From Cohnella terricola (lineage in GTDB: Bacteria > Bacillota > Bacilli > Paenibacillales > Paenibacillaceae): a stretch of DNA of 64,000 nt. The DNA is taken from assembly GCF_007786475.1 (NCBI RefSeq), contig NZ_VNJJ01000013.1:1-64000 (forward strand). The letters are read 5' to 3'. Positions within the stretch are counted from its first letter, which is position 1. Each line of letters starts with the position of its first letter. A model generated the notes under the pieces. It had not been told where the DNA came from. It saw only the letters and a program-made list of their open reading frames with translations, and did not search any database. Positions 53,880 to 62,364 of the stretch are shown one piece after another. The position numbers and the translations under genes were made by a program.

Positions 53880-55586
53880 CTACGCCAGCGAATCGACGCG
53901 CGCCATTACGGCGTCCACGAGCTTCTTCAAGGAAGATGAAGCCTCTTCCAAGCCGCCTGCGCGTACCGCAAAATAAATCTTGATCTTCGGTTCGGTCCCC
54001 GACGGCCGCAAGCAAAACCACGACCCGTCCGCGAGCATAAATTTCAGTACGTTCTCTGCCGGTAAACCGTCCAACCCTTGAGCGTAATCGAGCATTCTCG
54101 TAACGGCGACGCCCTCGATTTCCTGAGGAGGCGCGGAACGCCACTCGTTCATGATCGCGCCGATTTTCTCAACGCCGTCTTTGCCCTTGAGCGTGCGGGA
54201 TTCCAGCTTCTCCAGATAGGTCCCGTACTGTTCGTACAGCTCGAGCAATACTTCGTACAAAGTTTTCCCTTGCGATTTATAATAAGCAGCGGCTTCGCAG
54301 ATCAGCAGAGACGCGACCACCGCATCCTTATCCCTCGCGTAAGTACCGGTCAAATACCCGTAGCTTTCCTCGTAGCCGAATAGGAAATCGTGCGAACCGG
54401 TCTCTTCGAACTTCGTCATCAGCTCGCCGATATATTTAAAGCCGGTAAGCGTGCTGAACACTTCGCAGCCGAACGACTGAGCGATGTCCGCACCCATTTC
54501 ACTCGTGACGATCGTTTTGATAACCGCACCATTAGCCGGCAATTTACCTTGTTTCTTCAGGTTCGATAATAGATATTGAACCATAATGGCGCCCGACTGG
54601 TTGCCGGTCAACACGACGAATTCACCTTTATCGTTCTTGACGACAGCGCCCATGCGATCGCAATCGGGATCCGTTCCGATGATAATATCGGCGCCCGTCT
54701 CGCCGGCAAGCTTGATCGCAAGCGCGAACGCTTCCTGCTCTTCGGGATTCGGCGATTTGACCGTCGGGAACATGCCGTCCGGCTGTTCCTGCTCCGCCAC
54801 GACGCTGACCTTCGCGAAGCCCGCTTGCGCCAGCACCCGTTGAATCGGGACGCTGCCCGCGCCGTGCAAAGGCGTGAACACGATACCCAGATCCGCCCCG
54901 GCACCGTTCTTGATCAGCTCCGGTTGAACGACCTGCGCTTTCACCGCGTCTACGAAACGTTGATCCTCATCGTCGCCTAGCCATACGAGCAGCCCTTGGG
55001 CTTCCGCTTCCGCTTGGGTTAATCTTTTGACTTGGTCAAAAGATTCGACAAGCCGGATTTGCCGGATGACCTGTTCGGCATCATGCGGGACAAGCTGTCC
55101 CCCATCCTTGTCGTATACCTTGTATCCGTTGTATTCCGGCGGGTTATGGCTGGCAGTCACGACGATGCCGCCTGTCGCTTTCAGGTCGCGCACCGCGAAC
55201 GACAACTGCGGAGTCGGACGGAGAGATCGGAACAGATAGGTGCGAATTCCGTTAGCCGCAAGTACGCAAGCCGCTTCCAAGGAGAATACGTCTGAATTTC
55301 CTCGGGAATCATGGGCAATCACGACGGAAGGAGAAGAGGATACCCCTTTCAGGAAGTTCGCGAACCCTTGCGTCGCTTTGCCGATTACGTAACGGTTCAT
55401 CCGGTTCGTTCCAGCGCCCATGACGCCGCGCAAACCTCCTGTGCCGAACTCCAGCTCGCGATAGAATCGATCCTCGATTTCTCCCGTCTGACCCGCGATC
55501 TCTCTTAGTTCCTTTTTCGTCTGCTCGTCAATGCTCGGATCATTCAGCCATCTTTCGTATTGGCTTTGCGGATTTACTGTCATCAT
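53880..55586 (-). CDS. pgcA: Phospho-sugar mutase (phosphoglucomutase/phosphomannomutase family)
   Basis: 568 residues of the PgcA type. All four active-site loops are present: TASHNPPEYNGYKVYDKDG with the phosphoserine, metal loop DPDCDRMG, sugar loop GYEESYGYL and phosphate-binding RPSGTEPKIKIYF. It interconverts glucose-6- and glucose-1-phosphate, and perhaps mannose phosphates, giving the precursor for RmlA and RfbF. Two adjoining ATG codons follow GGAGG; the second (55,583) has the better spacing. It lies 17 bp after fabZ. Confidence 0.94.
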   Translation of the reverse strand: MMTVNPQSQYERWLNDPSIDEQTKKELREIAGQTGEIEDRFYRELEFGTGGLRGVMGAGTNRMNRYVIGKATQGFANFLKGVSSSPSVVIAHDSRGNSDVFSLEAACVLAANGIRTYLFRSLRPTPQLSFAVRDLKATGGIVVTASHNPPEYNGYKVYDKDGGQLVPHDAEQVIRQIRLVESFDQVKRLTQAEAEAQGLLVWLGDDEDQRFVDAVKAQVVQPELIKNGAGADLGIVFTPLHGAGSVPIQRVLAQAGFAKVSVVAEQEQPDGMFPTVKSPNPEEQEAFALAIKLAGETGADIIIGTDPDCDRMGAVVKNDKGEFVVLTGNQSGAIMVQYLLSNLKKQGKLPANGAVIKTIVTSEMGADIAQSFGCEVFSTLTGFKYIGELMTKFEETGSHDFLFGYEESYGYLTGTYARDKDAVVASLLICEAAAYYKSQGKTLYEVLLELYEQYGTYLEKLESRTLKGKDGVEKIGAIMNEWRSAPPQEIEGVAVTRMLDYAQGLDGLPAENVLKFMLADGSWFCLRPSGTEPKIKIYFAVRAGGLEEASSSLKKLVDAVMARVDSLA

Positions 55587-55603
55587 ATCTCCTCCCAGTT
55601 GTC

Positions 55604-56041
55604 TTAACCTTTGGACGGATCGGCCAGCGCGAACATCAATTCGCCTTCGGCGACGATCGTTTCGCCGACCCGCGCCGTACCTCGGCCTTTGCCGATCGTT
55701 CCTTTGAGTCTGGTCACCTCCAATTCTAATGTCAACGTATCGCCCGGCTTTACTTGCCCGCGGAATCTGAAATCGTCGATCCCCGCGAAGAAGCCCAGTT
55801 TCCCTCTGTTCTCCTCAAGTGCCATCATTGCCACCGTGCCGACTTGAGCCAACGCTTCAACGATCAGCACGCCCGGCATGACCGGATAAGACGGAAAATG
55901 GCCGACGAAATAAGGCTCGTTCATCGTCACGTTCTTGAGGCCAACCGCCCGCTTGCCCGGTTCAAGCTCCAATATCCGGTCCACGAGCAGAAAGGGCGGG
56001 CGATGCGGAATCAATTCCTGAATTTGTACAATATCTAACAT
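55604..56041 (-). CDS. fabZ: 3-hydroxyacyl-ACP dehydratase
   Basis: 145 residues, hot-dog fold. [13 protein letters not shown], the catalytic histidine in [23 protein letters not shown] and the glutamate eight residues on are present. It carries out the dehydration step of fatty acid elongation. Start ATG follows TTAGGAGGAATATGAC. A 21-codon frame ends in this ribosome-binding site. It begins an operon with pgcA and the DUF5693 gene. Confidence 0.96.
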   Translation of the reverse strand: MLDIVQIQELIPHRPPFLLVDRILELEPGKRAVGLKNVTMNEPYFVGHFPSYPVMPGVLIVEALAQVGTVAMMALEENRGKLGFFAGIDDFRFRGQVKPGDTLTLELEVTRLKGTIGKGRGTARVGETIVAEGELMFALADPSKG

Positions 56042-56053
56042 GTCATATTCCTC

Positions 56054-56119
56054 CTAATTTAGGTGATACCAGCGCGCGAAGCGCATAAATGTACCAGATG
56101 CGGTTAATAATAGCGACAT
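56054..56119 (-). CDS. Possible 21-residue leader peptide upstream of fabZ
   Basis: A short frame from ATG 56,119 ends with TAG at 56,056-56,054; the G of the stop is the first G of the fabZ GGAGG. The peptide is hydrophobic then aromatic and basic, ending RFARWYHLN. GGGGG touches the ATG directly, so initiation would be poor. It could be a coupled leader or chance. Confidence 0.3.
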   Translation of the reverse strand: MSLLLTASGTFMRFARWYHLN

Positions 56120-56156
56120 CCCCCAGGCGAGCTGCAGCAGTCGGGGTTGATATAAG

Positions 56157-56203
56157 AGAGCCTGCCGCCGCCTGCGTCACAACAGCCGGAAGCGGGCTCT
56201 TTT
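56157..56203 (-). terminator. Imperfect GC-rich hairpin after the phosphatidyltransferase gene
   Basis: On the minus strand AGAGCC-CGC...CGGCTG pairs with CAGGCGGCGGCA-GGCTCT, followed by CTTATAT. It starts about 22 bp after the stop codon. Weak T-tail. Confidence 0.55.
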
Positions 56204-56225
56204 GTGGCCCCGGAAAACTCCCGGC

Positions 56226-56744
56226 CTACGAAGTTCGGGACACCTGGTTGATCTTCTTGAACTTCATGAAATAAATGATCGATGCGACGAACGACAGAAT
56301 GATTCCGCCCCATAACACAGATACGCCGCCCGGTTGCTCCAGGAACATGAGCGTAATCGCCAGATAATAAATGACGGTCGTCGCTTTGCCGAACATATTG
56401 GCGGGTACCGTCTGCAGACCGCGGAAATAAAAAATCGCCGAACCGACGATCATCGCGACCTCCCTGAACGCCATGACAACGAAAGCAGCCAGAGGCATCG
56501 CGCTTTTGATCAGGAGGGCCAGCACGACGGAAAGCATCATCAGCTTATCCGCGAGCGGATCCAGCATGCTTCCCGTAACGGTAACCTGACCGCTGCGCCG
56601 AGCGATGTAGCCGTCCAGAAAATCCGTCAATCCGGCCACGAGCAACGTGCATAACGCGGCTATCGGCATTTCGTTGAAATATAAAACCAAAAATAGGGGG
56701 ATTAACACAAAGCGGGACATCGTCAACAAGTTAGGTAGATTCAT
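56226..56744 (-). CDS. CDP-alcohol phosphatidyltransferase (PgsA-like)
   Basis: 172 residues, about five membrane helices. The catalytic motif D-G-x2-A-R-x8-G-x3-D-x3-D is complete (DGYIARR to LDPLADK, about residues 42-66). NLPNLLTMSRFVLIPLFL at the N-terminus and length match CDP-diacylglycerol-glycerol-3-phosphate phosphatidyltransferases. It therefore probably makes phosphatidylglycerophosphate, though a second pgsA elsewhere is possible. ATG with GGGGGA nine bases upstream. A TATAAT lies in the 64 bases before, without a good -35. Confidence 0.88.
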   Translation of the reverse strand: MNLPNLLTMSRFVLIPLFLVLYFNEMPIAALCTLLVAGLTDFLDGYIARRSGQVTVTGSMLDPLADKLMMLSVVLALLIKSAMPLAAFVVMAFREVAMIVGSAIFYFRGLQTVPANMFGKATTVIYYLAITLMFLEQPGGVSVLWGGIILSFVASIIYFMKFKKINQVSRTS

Positions 56745-56808
56745 TCCCAGTGTTCCCCCATTTCTCTAAAGTTCCCCACCATTATAACGCTCACCCCTGC
56801 CAAATGAA

Positions 56809-56835
56809 AACTCCCCGAGCAGAAGCCGGGGAGTT
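56809..56835 (-). terminator. Intrinsic terminator of the mbl-flhO-flhP-epuA transcript
   Basis: AACTCCCCG and CGGGGAGTT form a 9-bp stem with a nine-base loop followed by TTCATTT. Confidence 0.75.
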
Positions 56836-56866
56836 GCGGTCCCGGTTGCAAGGCGCAGGCCAGGCC

Positions 56867-57100
56867 TTAGCCGCCTTCCGCGAACACGAGATCATACATA
56901 TGCTTCCAGGTATCGAGTTCGAATACTTCCGATACAGGCCGATCCCCCAGAACGGAAAATCCGATCGCAAGCCCTACGATTAAAGCCGCAATGCAAAGTA
57001 CGGGAATAATTAATATTTTAATACTCACCCAAACGATTCTCGCGATGACCTTCCCAGAAGAAGGTTTGCTTTTACCGTTTGAACGGGATGCTGCTTTCAT
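56867..57100 (-). CDS. EpuA-like small membrane protein
   Basis: 77 residues with a basic N-terminus, one membrane helix (ILIIPVLCIAALIVGLAIGFSVLG) and a short tail with VFELDTWKHMYDLVF. This matches the EpuA family (PF11772), often mislabelled as an RNA polymerase beta subunit and of unknown function. The ATG at 57,100 follows AAGGAG by 11 bases; longer frames overlap flhP. Confidence 0.8.
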   Translation of the reverse strand: MKAASRSNGKSKPSSGKVIARIVWVSIKILIIPVLCIAALIVGLAIGFSVLGDRPVSEVFELDTWKHMYDLVFAEGG

Positions 57101-57165
57101 GAAGCTTTCGTCTCCTTCGACGCGCAACGAAACGGAACAGGCGCTAACCGCCGCCGCCTCGCGCA

Positions 57166-57999
57166 TCAACCGCGAAGATTGTTCGCCATCCCCATCATCT
57201 GCTCGCTGGAGGTCAGCGCTCTTGCGCTCAATTGATACGCGCGTTGCACGATCATTAAATCTGCCATCTCGTCCGCCATGTTCACGTTGGATTGCTCCAC
57301 GAAACCTTGACGAACCGATATCGACCCTTGTACGGGAACGTCGCGAACGACGTTGAGCGGATCCACGTTCTCCGGAATGCCGAATAGATTGTCGTCAATC
57401 GCCCGCAACAGATCGGCGTTGGCGACTTGCACGACCTTAAGCCGGCCCAACGCGATCGGATCGGTTCCGTCTCCGATAACCCCTGTCATCGTTCCGTCCT
57501 CGGCGATTCTTAGCTCGTAACCGTTCGGAACGCGGACGAAGTCGTCTCCGTTGCCGGTATCCGCTACGACGAGTTGTCCGGAATTCGTCGTGAGAAGCCG
57601 GCCCCCGTTCGTCGCGTCGGGAATCAAATGGAACGGGCCGTGGCGAGTGAAAGCGCGTGGTCCGCCGATCACACCGTTCGTCCGAACCTCGAACATTCCG
57701 TTGCCTTCGATCGCAATGTCCGTCATCTCGCCGGTGTGCTGAAGGGAACCTTGGGCCAAGTCCGTCCGGATGGATGACAGCCTTGCGCCCCAGCCGAGCG
57801 TCAAGCCGAGAGGCGTTTTCCTGCCCTGCTGGTTGAAATCATCGATCTGCGGATTCAAGCTCGTCAGAATGTCTTCGAACGTCGCTGACTTGCGTTTATA
57901 TCCGACCGTATTGGAATTAGCGAAATTATCGGCAATTATATCCAGTTTCTGCTGAAGGGCGCCCATGGATACGGACGCGGTAATCATCGAATTGTTCAC
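57166..57999 (-). CDS. flhP: Flagellar basal-body rod/hook protein FlhP
   Basis: 277 residues of the FlgF/FlgG rod family. The N-terminal rod motif (ALQQKLDIIADNFANSNTVGYKR), central FlgE-type domain (MTDIAIEGNGMFEV) and C-terminal VNMADEMADLMIVQRAYQL are present. It follows flhO by 27 bp, the order known in B. subtilis (mbl-flhO-flhP), where both are distal rod/hook proteins exported by the flagellar apparatus. GTG start after AAGGGGG. Confidence 0.93.
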   Translation of the reverse strand: MNNSMITASVSMGALQQKLDIIADNFANSNTVGYKRKSATFEDILTSLNPQIDDFNQQGRKTPLGLTLGWGARLSSIRTDLAQGSLQHTGEMTDIAIEGNGMFEVRTNGVIGGPRAFTRHGPFHLIPDATNGGRLLTTNSGQLVVADTGNGDDFVRVPNGYELRIAEDGTMTGVIGDGTDPIALGRLKVVQVANADLLRAIDDNLFGIPENVDPLNVVRDVPVQGSISVRQGFVEQSNVNMADEMADLMIVQRAYQLSARALTSSEQMMGMANNLRG

Positions 58000-58026
58000 C
58001 CGGAAGTTCCCCCTTGCGGACGTTTA

Positions 58027-58893
58027 TTATACGCGGCCGATTTCGTTCACGGCTTTGTCCAAGCTGCGGTCGTAAGTCTGGATTACTTTCTGGTTCGCCT
58101 CGTACGCCCTAAGCGCGGCCATTATATCGATTGCCGCCTGCGCAGAATCCACGTTGGAACGTTCCAGGTATCCCTGGCGCACTTCCACTCTGTCGCCCGC
58201 CGCGATCTGATTGATGCCAGCCGTATCCCCTTCATAGCGGAAGCGTCCATCGCCTTCACGGATGAGGAAATTGGGGTTGTCCACGCGCATGATGCGGATT
58301 TGTGGATTTCCTGGGAGCTGCTGTCCCGTTTCGTTATTGATGAGTTTGCCGTCGGCCGTCACGCCGACTTCATCCCAAGGAACGTTAATGACGATCGGCT
58401 GGCCGTTCGCTCCAACCACCGGAAACCCGTCCGACGTGACCAGTGTGCCGTCCGGAGCGGTCGTAAAGCTGCCGTCCCTCGTATAGCGTTCTTCGCCTCT
58501 CGCTTTCTCGATGGCAAAGAAGGCTTGCGGTTGATATGTCGTTACGCCGTTCTCGTCCACGAACTTGCCGGAAGGATCGAAAGTGACCCCGTTCACGAGA
58601 ATATCCGACAGGATCGCAAAATCCTGATTGCGACGGGTTTCCTGCATGTCTCCTTGAAGCATGCTCGGCAAGTGCTCTTCGGCGAATACTCCGGTTCCGA
58701 GCTTACCTATGTTTCCATTGGAAGGATTAGGCCCGCCCATCGCATAAAGAAGCATATCGGGAAACGTTCGATTGACCGAGTTGCCCGCCTTGAACCCCGG
58801 CGTATTAATATTGGCGATGTTGTTCGTAACCATATCGTGGCGACGTTGCTGCGCCATCATACCCGATGCTGCCGTGTACAGTCCCCTTAACAT
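58027..58893 (-). CDS. flhO: Flagellar basal-body rod/hook protein FlhO
   Basis: 288 residues. LYTAASGMMAQQRRHDMVTN followed by NIANINTPGFK is the rod-protein signature, and the C-terminus (VRQGYLERSNVDSAQAAIDI) is the Flg_bbr_C domain. ATG with GGGAGG upstream. It lies 67 bp after mbl with no terminator between, so it is probably cotranscribed. Confidence 0.93.
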   Translation of the reverse strand: MLRGLYTAASGMMAQQRRHDMVTNNIANINTPGFKAGNSVNRTFPDMLLYAMGGPNPSNGNIGKLGTGVFAEEHLPSMLQGDMQETRRNQDFAILSDILVNGVTFDPSGKFVDENGVTTYQPQAFFAIEKARGEERYTRDGSFTTAPDGTLVTSDGFPVVGANGQPIVINVPWDEVGVTADGKLINNETGQQLPGNPQIRIMRVDNPNFLIREGDGRFRYEGDTAGINQIAAGDRVEVRQGYLERSNVDSAQAAIDIMAALRAYEANQKVIQTYDRSLDKAVNEIGRV

Positions 58894-58960
58894 GAAGCCA
58901 TCCTCCCAGCGGACCCGCTTGGCGTTCGTCCGTTAATTCGTCGTATGCTTCGTCTCTTGC

Positions 58961-59959
58961 TTAGCCCAGCTTGCGGGTCATCTTGTCCAGATGGTCCAGC
59001 ATAATGCCGGTCCCTTTCACGACACAATGCTTCGGCTCTTCCGCGATCAACACCGGAACCTTGATCTCGTCGGCAAGCAGCGCGTCCAGGCCGTCCAGAA
59101 GCGCTCCGCCACCGGTCAGGATCACGCCGCGATCGATGATGTCCGCGGCCAGTTCAGGCGGCGTGCGTTCGAGCACGGACTTGGTCGAGGCCACGATGGA
59201 CATGACCGGCTCCCACAGCGCTTCGCGCACTTCCTCGGAATGGATCGTTACGGTCAGCGGCAATCCACTGACCATGTCCCGACCGCGGATGTCCATCTCG
59301 TCCCGACGCCCTCCCTGATAGACGGTGCCGATCTTGATCTTGATGTCTTCGCTCGTGCGTTCGCCGATCAATAATTTATATTTGTTCTTTATGTACCTCA
59401 TGATCGCGTTGTCGAACTTGTCCCCCGCGACTTTAAGAGAAGAGGCGGTTACGACGTCGCCCATAGAAAGAACGGCCACATCCGTCGTACCTCCGCCAAT
59501 ATCGACAACCATGTTTCCGCTCGGCTGGAATATATCCATGCCCGCTCCGATCGCGGCCGCTTTAGCTTCCTCTTCGAGGAATACTTCCTTAGCGCCGCTT
59601 CTTTCCGCCGCTTCGCGGATCGCTTTCTGTTCCACGGACGTAATGTTCGTTGGACAGCAAATCAGAATACGCGGCCGGCTGTACCAGTTCCTGCCCCCGA
59701 CTCGCTGAATAAACGCCTTCAGCATCATATCCGTCACTTCGAAGTCGGCAATAACGCCGTCCTTAAGAGGACGTATGGCGATAATATTGCCCGGGGTGCG
59801 CCCGACCATCCGATGGGCTTCCTCTCCCACCGCAAGCACTTTGCGGGAGTCGTTCTCAATCGCTACTACGGAAGGCTCGTCGAGCACGACTCCCCTGCCT
59901 TTAACGTGAATGGATACGTTCGCCGTACCCAAATCGATGCCGATGTCTTTGCTAAACAT
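58961..59959 (-). CDS. mbl: MreB-like actin homologue Mbl
   Basis: Bacterial actin that guides lateral wall synthesis. IGIDLGTANVSIHVKG (phosphate 1), MVVDIGGGTTDVAVLS (phosphate 2) and ILTGGGALLDGLDALL are typical. It has 332 residues from the ATG at 59,959; TTG at 59,980 has no site. Its place directly after spoIIID is conserved in Bacillales and marks it as mbl rather than mreB or mreBH. A promoter lies at 60,004-60,031. Confidence 0.95.
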   Translation of the reverse strand: MFSKDIGIDLGTANVSIHVKGRGVVLDEPSVVAIENDSRKVLAVGEEAHRMVGRTPGNIIAIRPLKDGVIADFEVTDMMLKAFIQRVGGRNWYSRPRILICCPTNITSVEQKAIREAAERSGAKEVFLEEEAKAAAIGAGMDIFQPSGNMVVDIGGGTTDVAVLSMGDVVTASSLKVAGDKFDNAIMRYIKNKYKLLIGERTSEDIKIKIGTVYQGGRRDEMDIRGRDMVSGLPLTVTIHSEEVREALWEPVMSIVASTKSVLERTPPELAADIIDRGVILTGGGALLDGLDALLADEIKVPVLIAEEPKHCVVKGTGIMLDHLDKMTRKLG

Positions 59960-60003
59960 GCGCCTATTATCCCTCGCCAAAATGGAGTGTCTGATCTTTT
60001 AAT

Positions 60004-60031
60004 AGTATAATATTCGATGCGTTTGCGGCAA
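60004..60031 (-). promoter_or_regulatory. SigA promoter of mbl
   Basis: TTGCCG (60,031-60,026), 16 bases, TATACT (60,009-60,004); leader of about 40 bases. Confidence 0.6.
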
Positions 60032-60064
60032 ATCCTTCTTTTCCTCTCGACATCGTTAGCAAAA

Positions 60065-60352
60065 TTATACTTTTCCCGCTGTCATAACTTCCCGCTTCTT
60101 GACGGTTGTCTTCTTGTACTTGATTTTGGTCGCCTCCCCCCCTCTCAGGTGCCGGATCGACTTATGGTACTCAAGGATGTGCTTGACTTGATCTGCCAAG
60201 TCCGGATTGATCTCCGGCAGACGCTCGGTCAGGTCTTTATGCACCGTGCTCTTGGATACGCCGAATTCTTTGGCGATCGTACGAACCGTATGGCGCGTTT
60301 CCACAATGCAGCGGCCAATCTTAATCGTGCGTTCCTTGATGTAATCGTGCAC
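60065..60352 (-). CDS. spoIIID: Sporulation transcriptional regulator SpoIIID
   Basis: 95 residues, nearly identical in layout to B. subtilis SpoIIID: HDYIKERTIKIGRCIVET, helix-turn-helix RTIAKEFGVSKSTVHKDL and EYHKSIRHLRGGEATKIKYK. It tunes the SigE regulon in the mother cell. The family start is the GTG at 60,352, seven bases after GGGAGG. A SigE-like promoter lies upstream. Confidence 0.96.
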   Translation of the reverse strand: MHDYIKERTIKIGRCIVETRHTVRTIAKEFGVSKSTVHKDLTERLPEINPDLADQVKHILEYHKSIRHLRGGEATKIKYKKTTVKKREVMTAGKV

Positions 60353-60384
60353 GCTCCCGCCTCCCTGCTCAAATAGATTGGTAC

Positions 60385-60412
60385 AGTATATGAGGGGCGC
60401 GGTCACTTATTC
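60385..60412 (-). promoter_or_regulatory. SigE-type promoter of spoIIID
   Basis: GAATAAG (60,412-60,406), 13 bases, CATATACT (60,392-60,385), close to the SigE consensus KMATATT-N14-CATACAnT. Confidence 0.65.
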
Positions 60413-60502
60413 TAGATAGCCAAGCCTGCCGAGCTAGGAAAGTCCCTTTTTTGACGTAAAATATAGGTCTGACAGGCTTTGAAGTGAATCTTAAGTCCCA
60501 AG

Positions 60503-60536
60503 AAAAAAAGACGAAGGAGCTTGTCTCCACCGTCTT
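60503..60536 (-). terminator. Intrinsic terminator of the HD-GYP gene
   Basis: On the minus strand AAGACG...GGAG pairs with CTCC...CGTCTT, followed by TTTTTC. Confidence 0.85.
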
Positions 60537-60554
60537 CCGGACTGGCTATTCCAG

Positions 60555-61688
60555 TTATTTGTCGTCTTTTCCGACGATCACGACGTTCATATGCTCCCGC
60601 AAATCCAGCAAATAGGGAATAATTGCGGCTTTCCCGTCCGATTCGCAATACACTTGGACGAGCGGACGTTGAATCGGCCGATTCTCCGTCTCCATCACGG
60701 TGGCAAGCTGCCCGCTGCTTAACCGAACGCAGGTGGAAACCGGATAGACGACCAAATGGTTCAAAAATGTCTTGATCAAGTCCCAATCGAAATCGTAATA
60801 GCCCGATGCGAACAAATACTCGATCGTCTCGATCGGACCGTAAGCGTTGCGGTGATGACGCAGTGAGCCAAGGGCGTTATAGACGTCCGCGATTGCGACG
60901 ATCTGGGCGAATTCGGGAATTTTGTCATTCGTCATTCCGAGCGGGTAACCCGATCCCCGATATCTTTCATGATGCAGTAACGCGCACTGTGCGGATGAGA
61001 TCGGAACTTCCTTGATCCCTTTCAGCACCCTGTAGCCTTCGTTCGTATGCTGACGCAGCATCGCCAGCTCACCCTCGTCCAATTCACGGTTCACTTTAGT
61101 AAGTCCCGCCGGCAATCGGATCATGCCGATATCGCAGAAGAGAGCCCCCAAGGAAAGATCGTACAATTTGGAACTGTCGTATCGCTGTGCGGTCCCGATA
61201 ATGTTCGCGCATAGGGTGACATTAAGGGCGTGCTCGAACAACAGGCGATCCGTCGACATCATGACGCCGAGTTCTTCGGCCAATACGGGCTGCGAAGAGA
61301 TTTCCGCTAGAATCTCGCGTAATTGCTGGCGGAAATTTGCATCGGGAAAAGGCAGCACGACTTGCTCGAGCATCAGGTCTTTGACAGCGAAATCCTGAAC
61401 GGCCTTGACCGCCTCTCTGCGGGACGCCTGGTCGTTTTTCATTTCGTCAATATTCGGTCGAATCCAAGTGTCGGCCGGTATGTCTCTTTTTCCCGTTACG
61501 ACTCTTGCAACTTCCGCCTTGGCTTCATTCGCCAAGTAAATCGTTTTGATTCTGAGCGCCTTGAGTCTGCTAATATATTGTTCCGTAAGAACCGTGCCCG
61601 CCTCCAGCATCACGATGCCGTTGCTCCCGTTTACCGGTCTTTCTAGAACGTCCCCCGCCTCTAGCTCCGATACTCCTACGATCCTCAT
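60555..61688 (-). CDS. HD-GYP domain protein with a degenerate metal site
   Basis: 377 residues. An N-terminal ~60-residue unit (ISELEAGDVLERPV-like, SRLKALRIKTIYL) resembles the DUF3391-like front part of HD-GYP proteins. The HD-GYP core follows: FEHALNVTLCANIIG, then LFCDIGMIRLP where the defining His-Asp is Cys185-Asp186, HTNEGYRVL, HHERYRGSGYP (GYP kept, DG of HHExxDGxGYP lost) and ADVYNAL. Loss of the metal histidine suggests it is not an active cyclic-di-GMP phosphodiesterase and may be a sensor or scaffold. ATG at 61,688 lies nine bases after AAGG. It has its own promoter, and two palindromes lie upstream. Confidence 0.87.
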   Translation of the reverse strand: MRIVGVSELEAGDVLERPVNGSNGIVMLEAGTVLTEQYISRLKALRIKTIYLANEAKAEVARVVTGKRDIPADTWIRPNIDEMKNDQASRREAVKAVQDFAVKDLMLEQVVLPFPDANFRQQLREILAEISSQPVLAEELGVMMSTDRLLFEHALNVTLCANIIGTAQRYDSSKLYDLSLGALFCDIGMIRLPAGLTKVNRELDEGELAMLRQHTNEGYRVLKGIKEVPISSAQCALLHHERYRGSGYPLGMTNDKIPEFAQIVAIADVYNALGSLRHHRNAYGPIETIEYLFASGYYDFDWDLIKTFLNHLVVYPVSTCVRLSSGQLATVMETENRPIQRPLVQVYCESDGKAAIIPYLLDLREHMNVVIVGKDDK

Positions 61689-61738
61689 GTCTACCAACCT
61701 TCCCCAGAAGTACGACAGATGAAATCCACTAATGAAAA

Positions 61739-61767
61739 ATTATGGCATATCCTCCTCCGATTGTCGA
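61739..61767 (-). promoter_or_regulatory. SigA promoter of the HD-GYP gene
   Basis: TCGACA (61,767-61,762), 17 bases, TGCCATAAT with -10 CATAAT at 61,744-61,739 and an upstream TGC extension. Confidence 0.6.
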
Positions 61768-61817
61768 TATCCCGCTAGGCGCATGTTCTATCGGTTTTGC
61801 CTCTATCGGGGCTATTC

Positions 61818-61887
61818 TATATGAAATTTCATATACGTTCCTTGGATCCCCCCTCTTCTGAGTCGGTTCTGTATGAAATTTCATATA
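61818..61887. promoter_or_regulatory. Paired palindromes upstream of the HD-GYP promoter
   Basis: TATATGAAATTTCATATA (61,818-61,835) is a perfect 18-bp palindrome, and TGTATGAAATTTCATATA (61,870-61,887) repeats it with one change. Flanking bases make the pair an inverted repeat of about 20 bp. Related TATATG...CATATA sequence continues to about 61,945. This looks like a two-site operator. Confidence 0.5.
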
Positions 61888-62007
61888 GAATCAGTAGGTT
61901 CGGCGCGAGGGTGGCGCATTGTATATGATTATTCGCATATATTCTCCTCATTTGCGCTGATCTTGTGATTTGTATATGAATTATCGTGTTTAACATGCGC
62001 CGTATAT

Positions 62008-62282
62008 GCGGGAGAGTTGTTCGATATAATCGAGCTATTCCCGGACGGCGGCGTCTATATGGGGGAGTTGTTAGATATAATCGGACTATTCCTGGACGGC
62101 AGTGTCTATGTGGGAGAGTTGTTCGATGTAATCGAGCTATTCCCGGACGGCGGCGTCTATGCGGGAGAGTAGTTCGATACAATCTAATCGAGCTATTCTC
62201 AAACGGCGGCGTCTATGCGGGAGAGTTACTCGAAATGATCGGGCCACTCCCAGACGGCAGTGTCTATGCGGGAGAGTTGTTC
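62008..62282. repeat. 51-bp minisatellite, about 5.3 copies
   Basis: Copies start at 62,008, 62,059, 62,110, 62,161 and 62,217, with a partial one at 62,268. Each is a variant of a unit containing GGGAGAGTTGTTCGAT and GACGGCGGCGTCTAT. The fourth copy has a 5-bp duplication. Since 51 is a multiple of three, several frames stay open, but the shift and stop in copy four argue against coding. It fills the gap between spoIIQ and the HD-GYP regulatory region. Confidence 0.85.
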
Positions 62283-62300
62283 TACTTTTCTCAAACGCAC

Positions 62301-62347
62301 AAAAAAAATAGAGCGACCCTGCCGCCTGAACGGCGGTAGAATCGCTC
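62301..62347 (-). terminator. Intrinsic terminator of spoIIQ
   Basis: GAGCGA...TACCGCC pairs with GGCGG...TCGCTC on the minus strand, followed by TATTTTTTTT. Confidence 0.9.
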
Positions 62348-62364
62348 CATTTCTTTCTACTCTC

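Noticed and set aside
62008..62282. CRISPR array
   Set aside because: Units of 51 bp follow one another without unique spacers, and repeats diverge along their whole length; no cas genes nearby.
61829..62339. Arg/Pro-rich repeat proteins on either strand of the minisatellite
   Set aside because: Open frames follow from a unit length divisible by three; no ribosome-binding sites, and copy four breaks the most protein-like frame.
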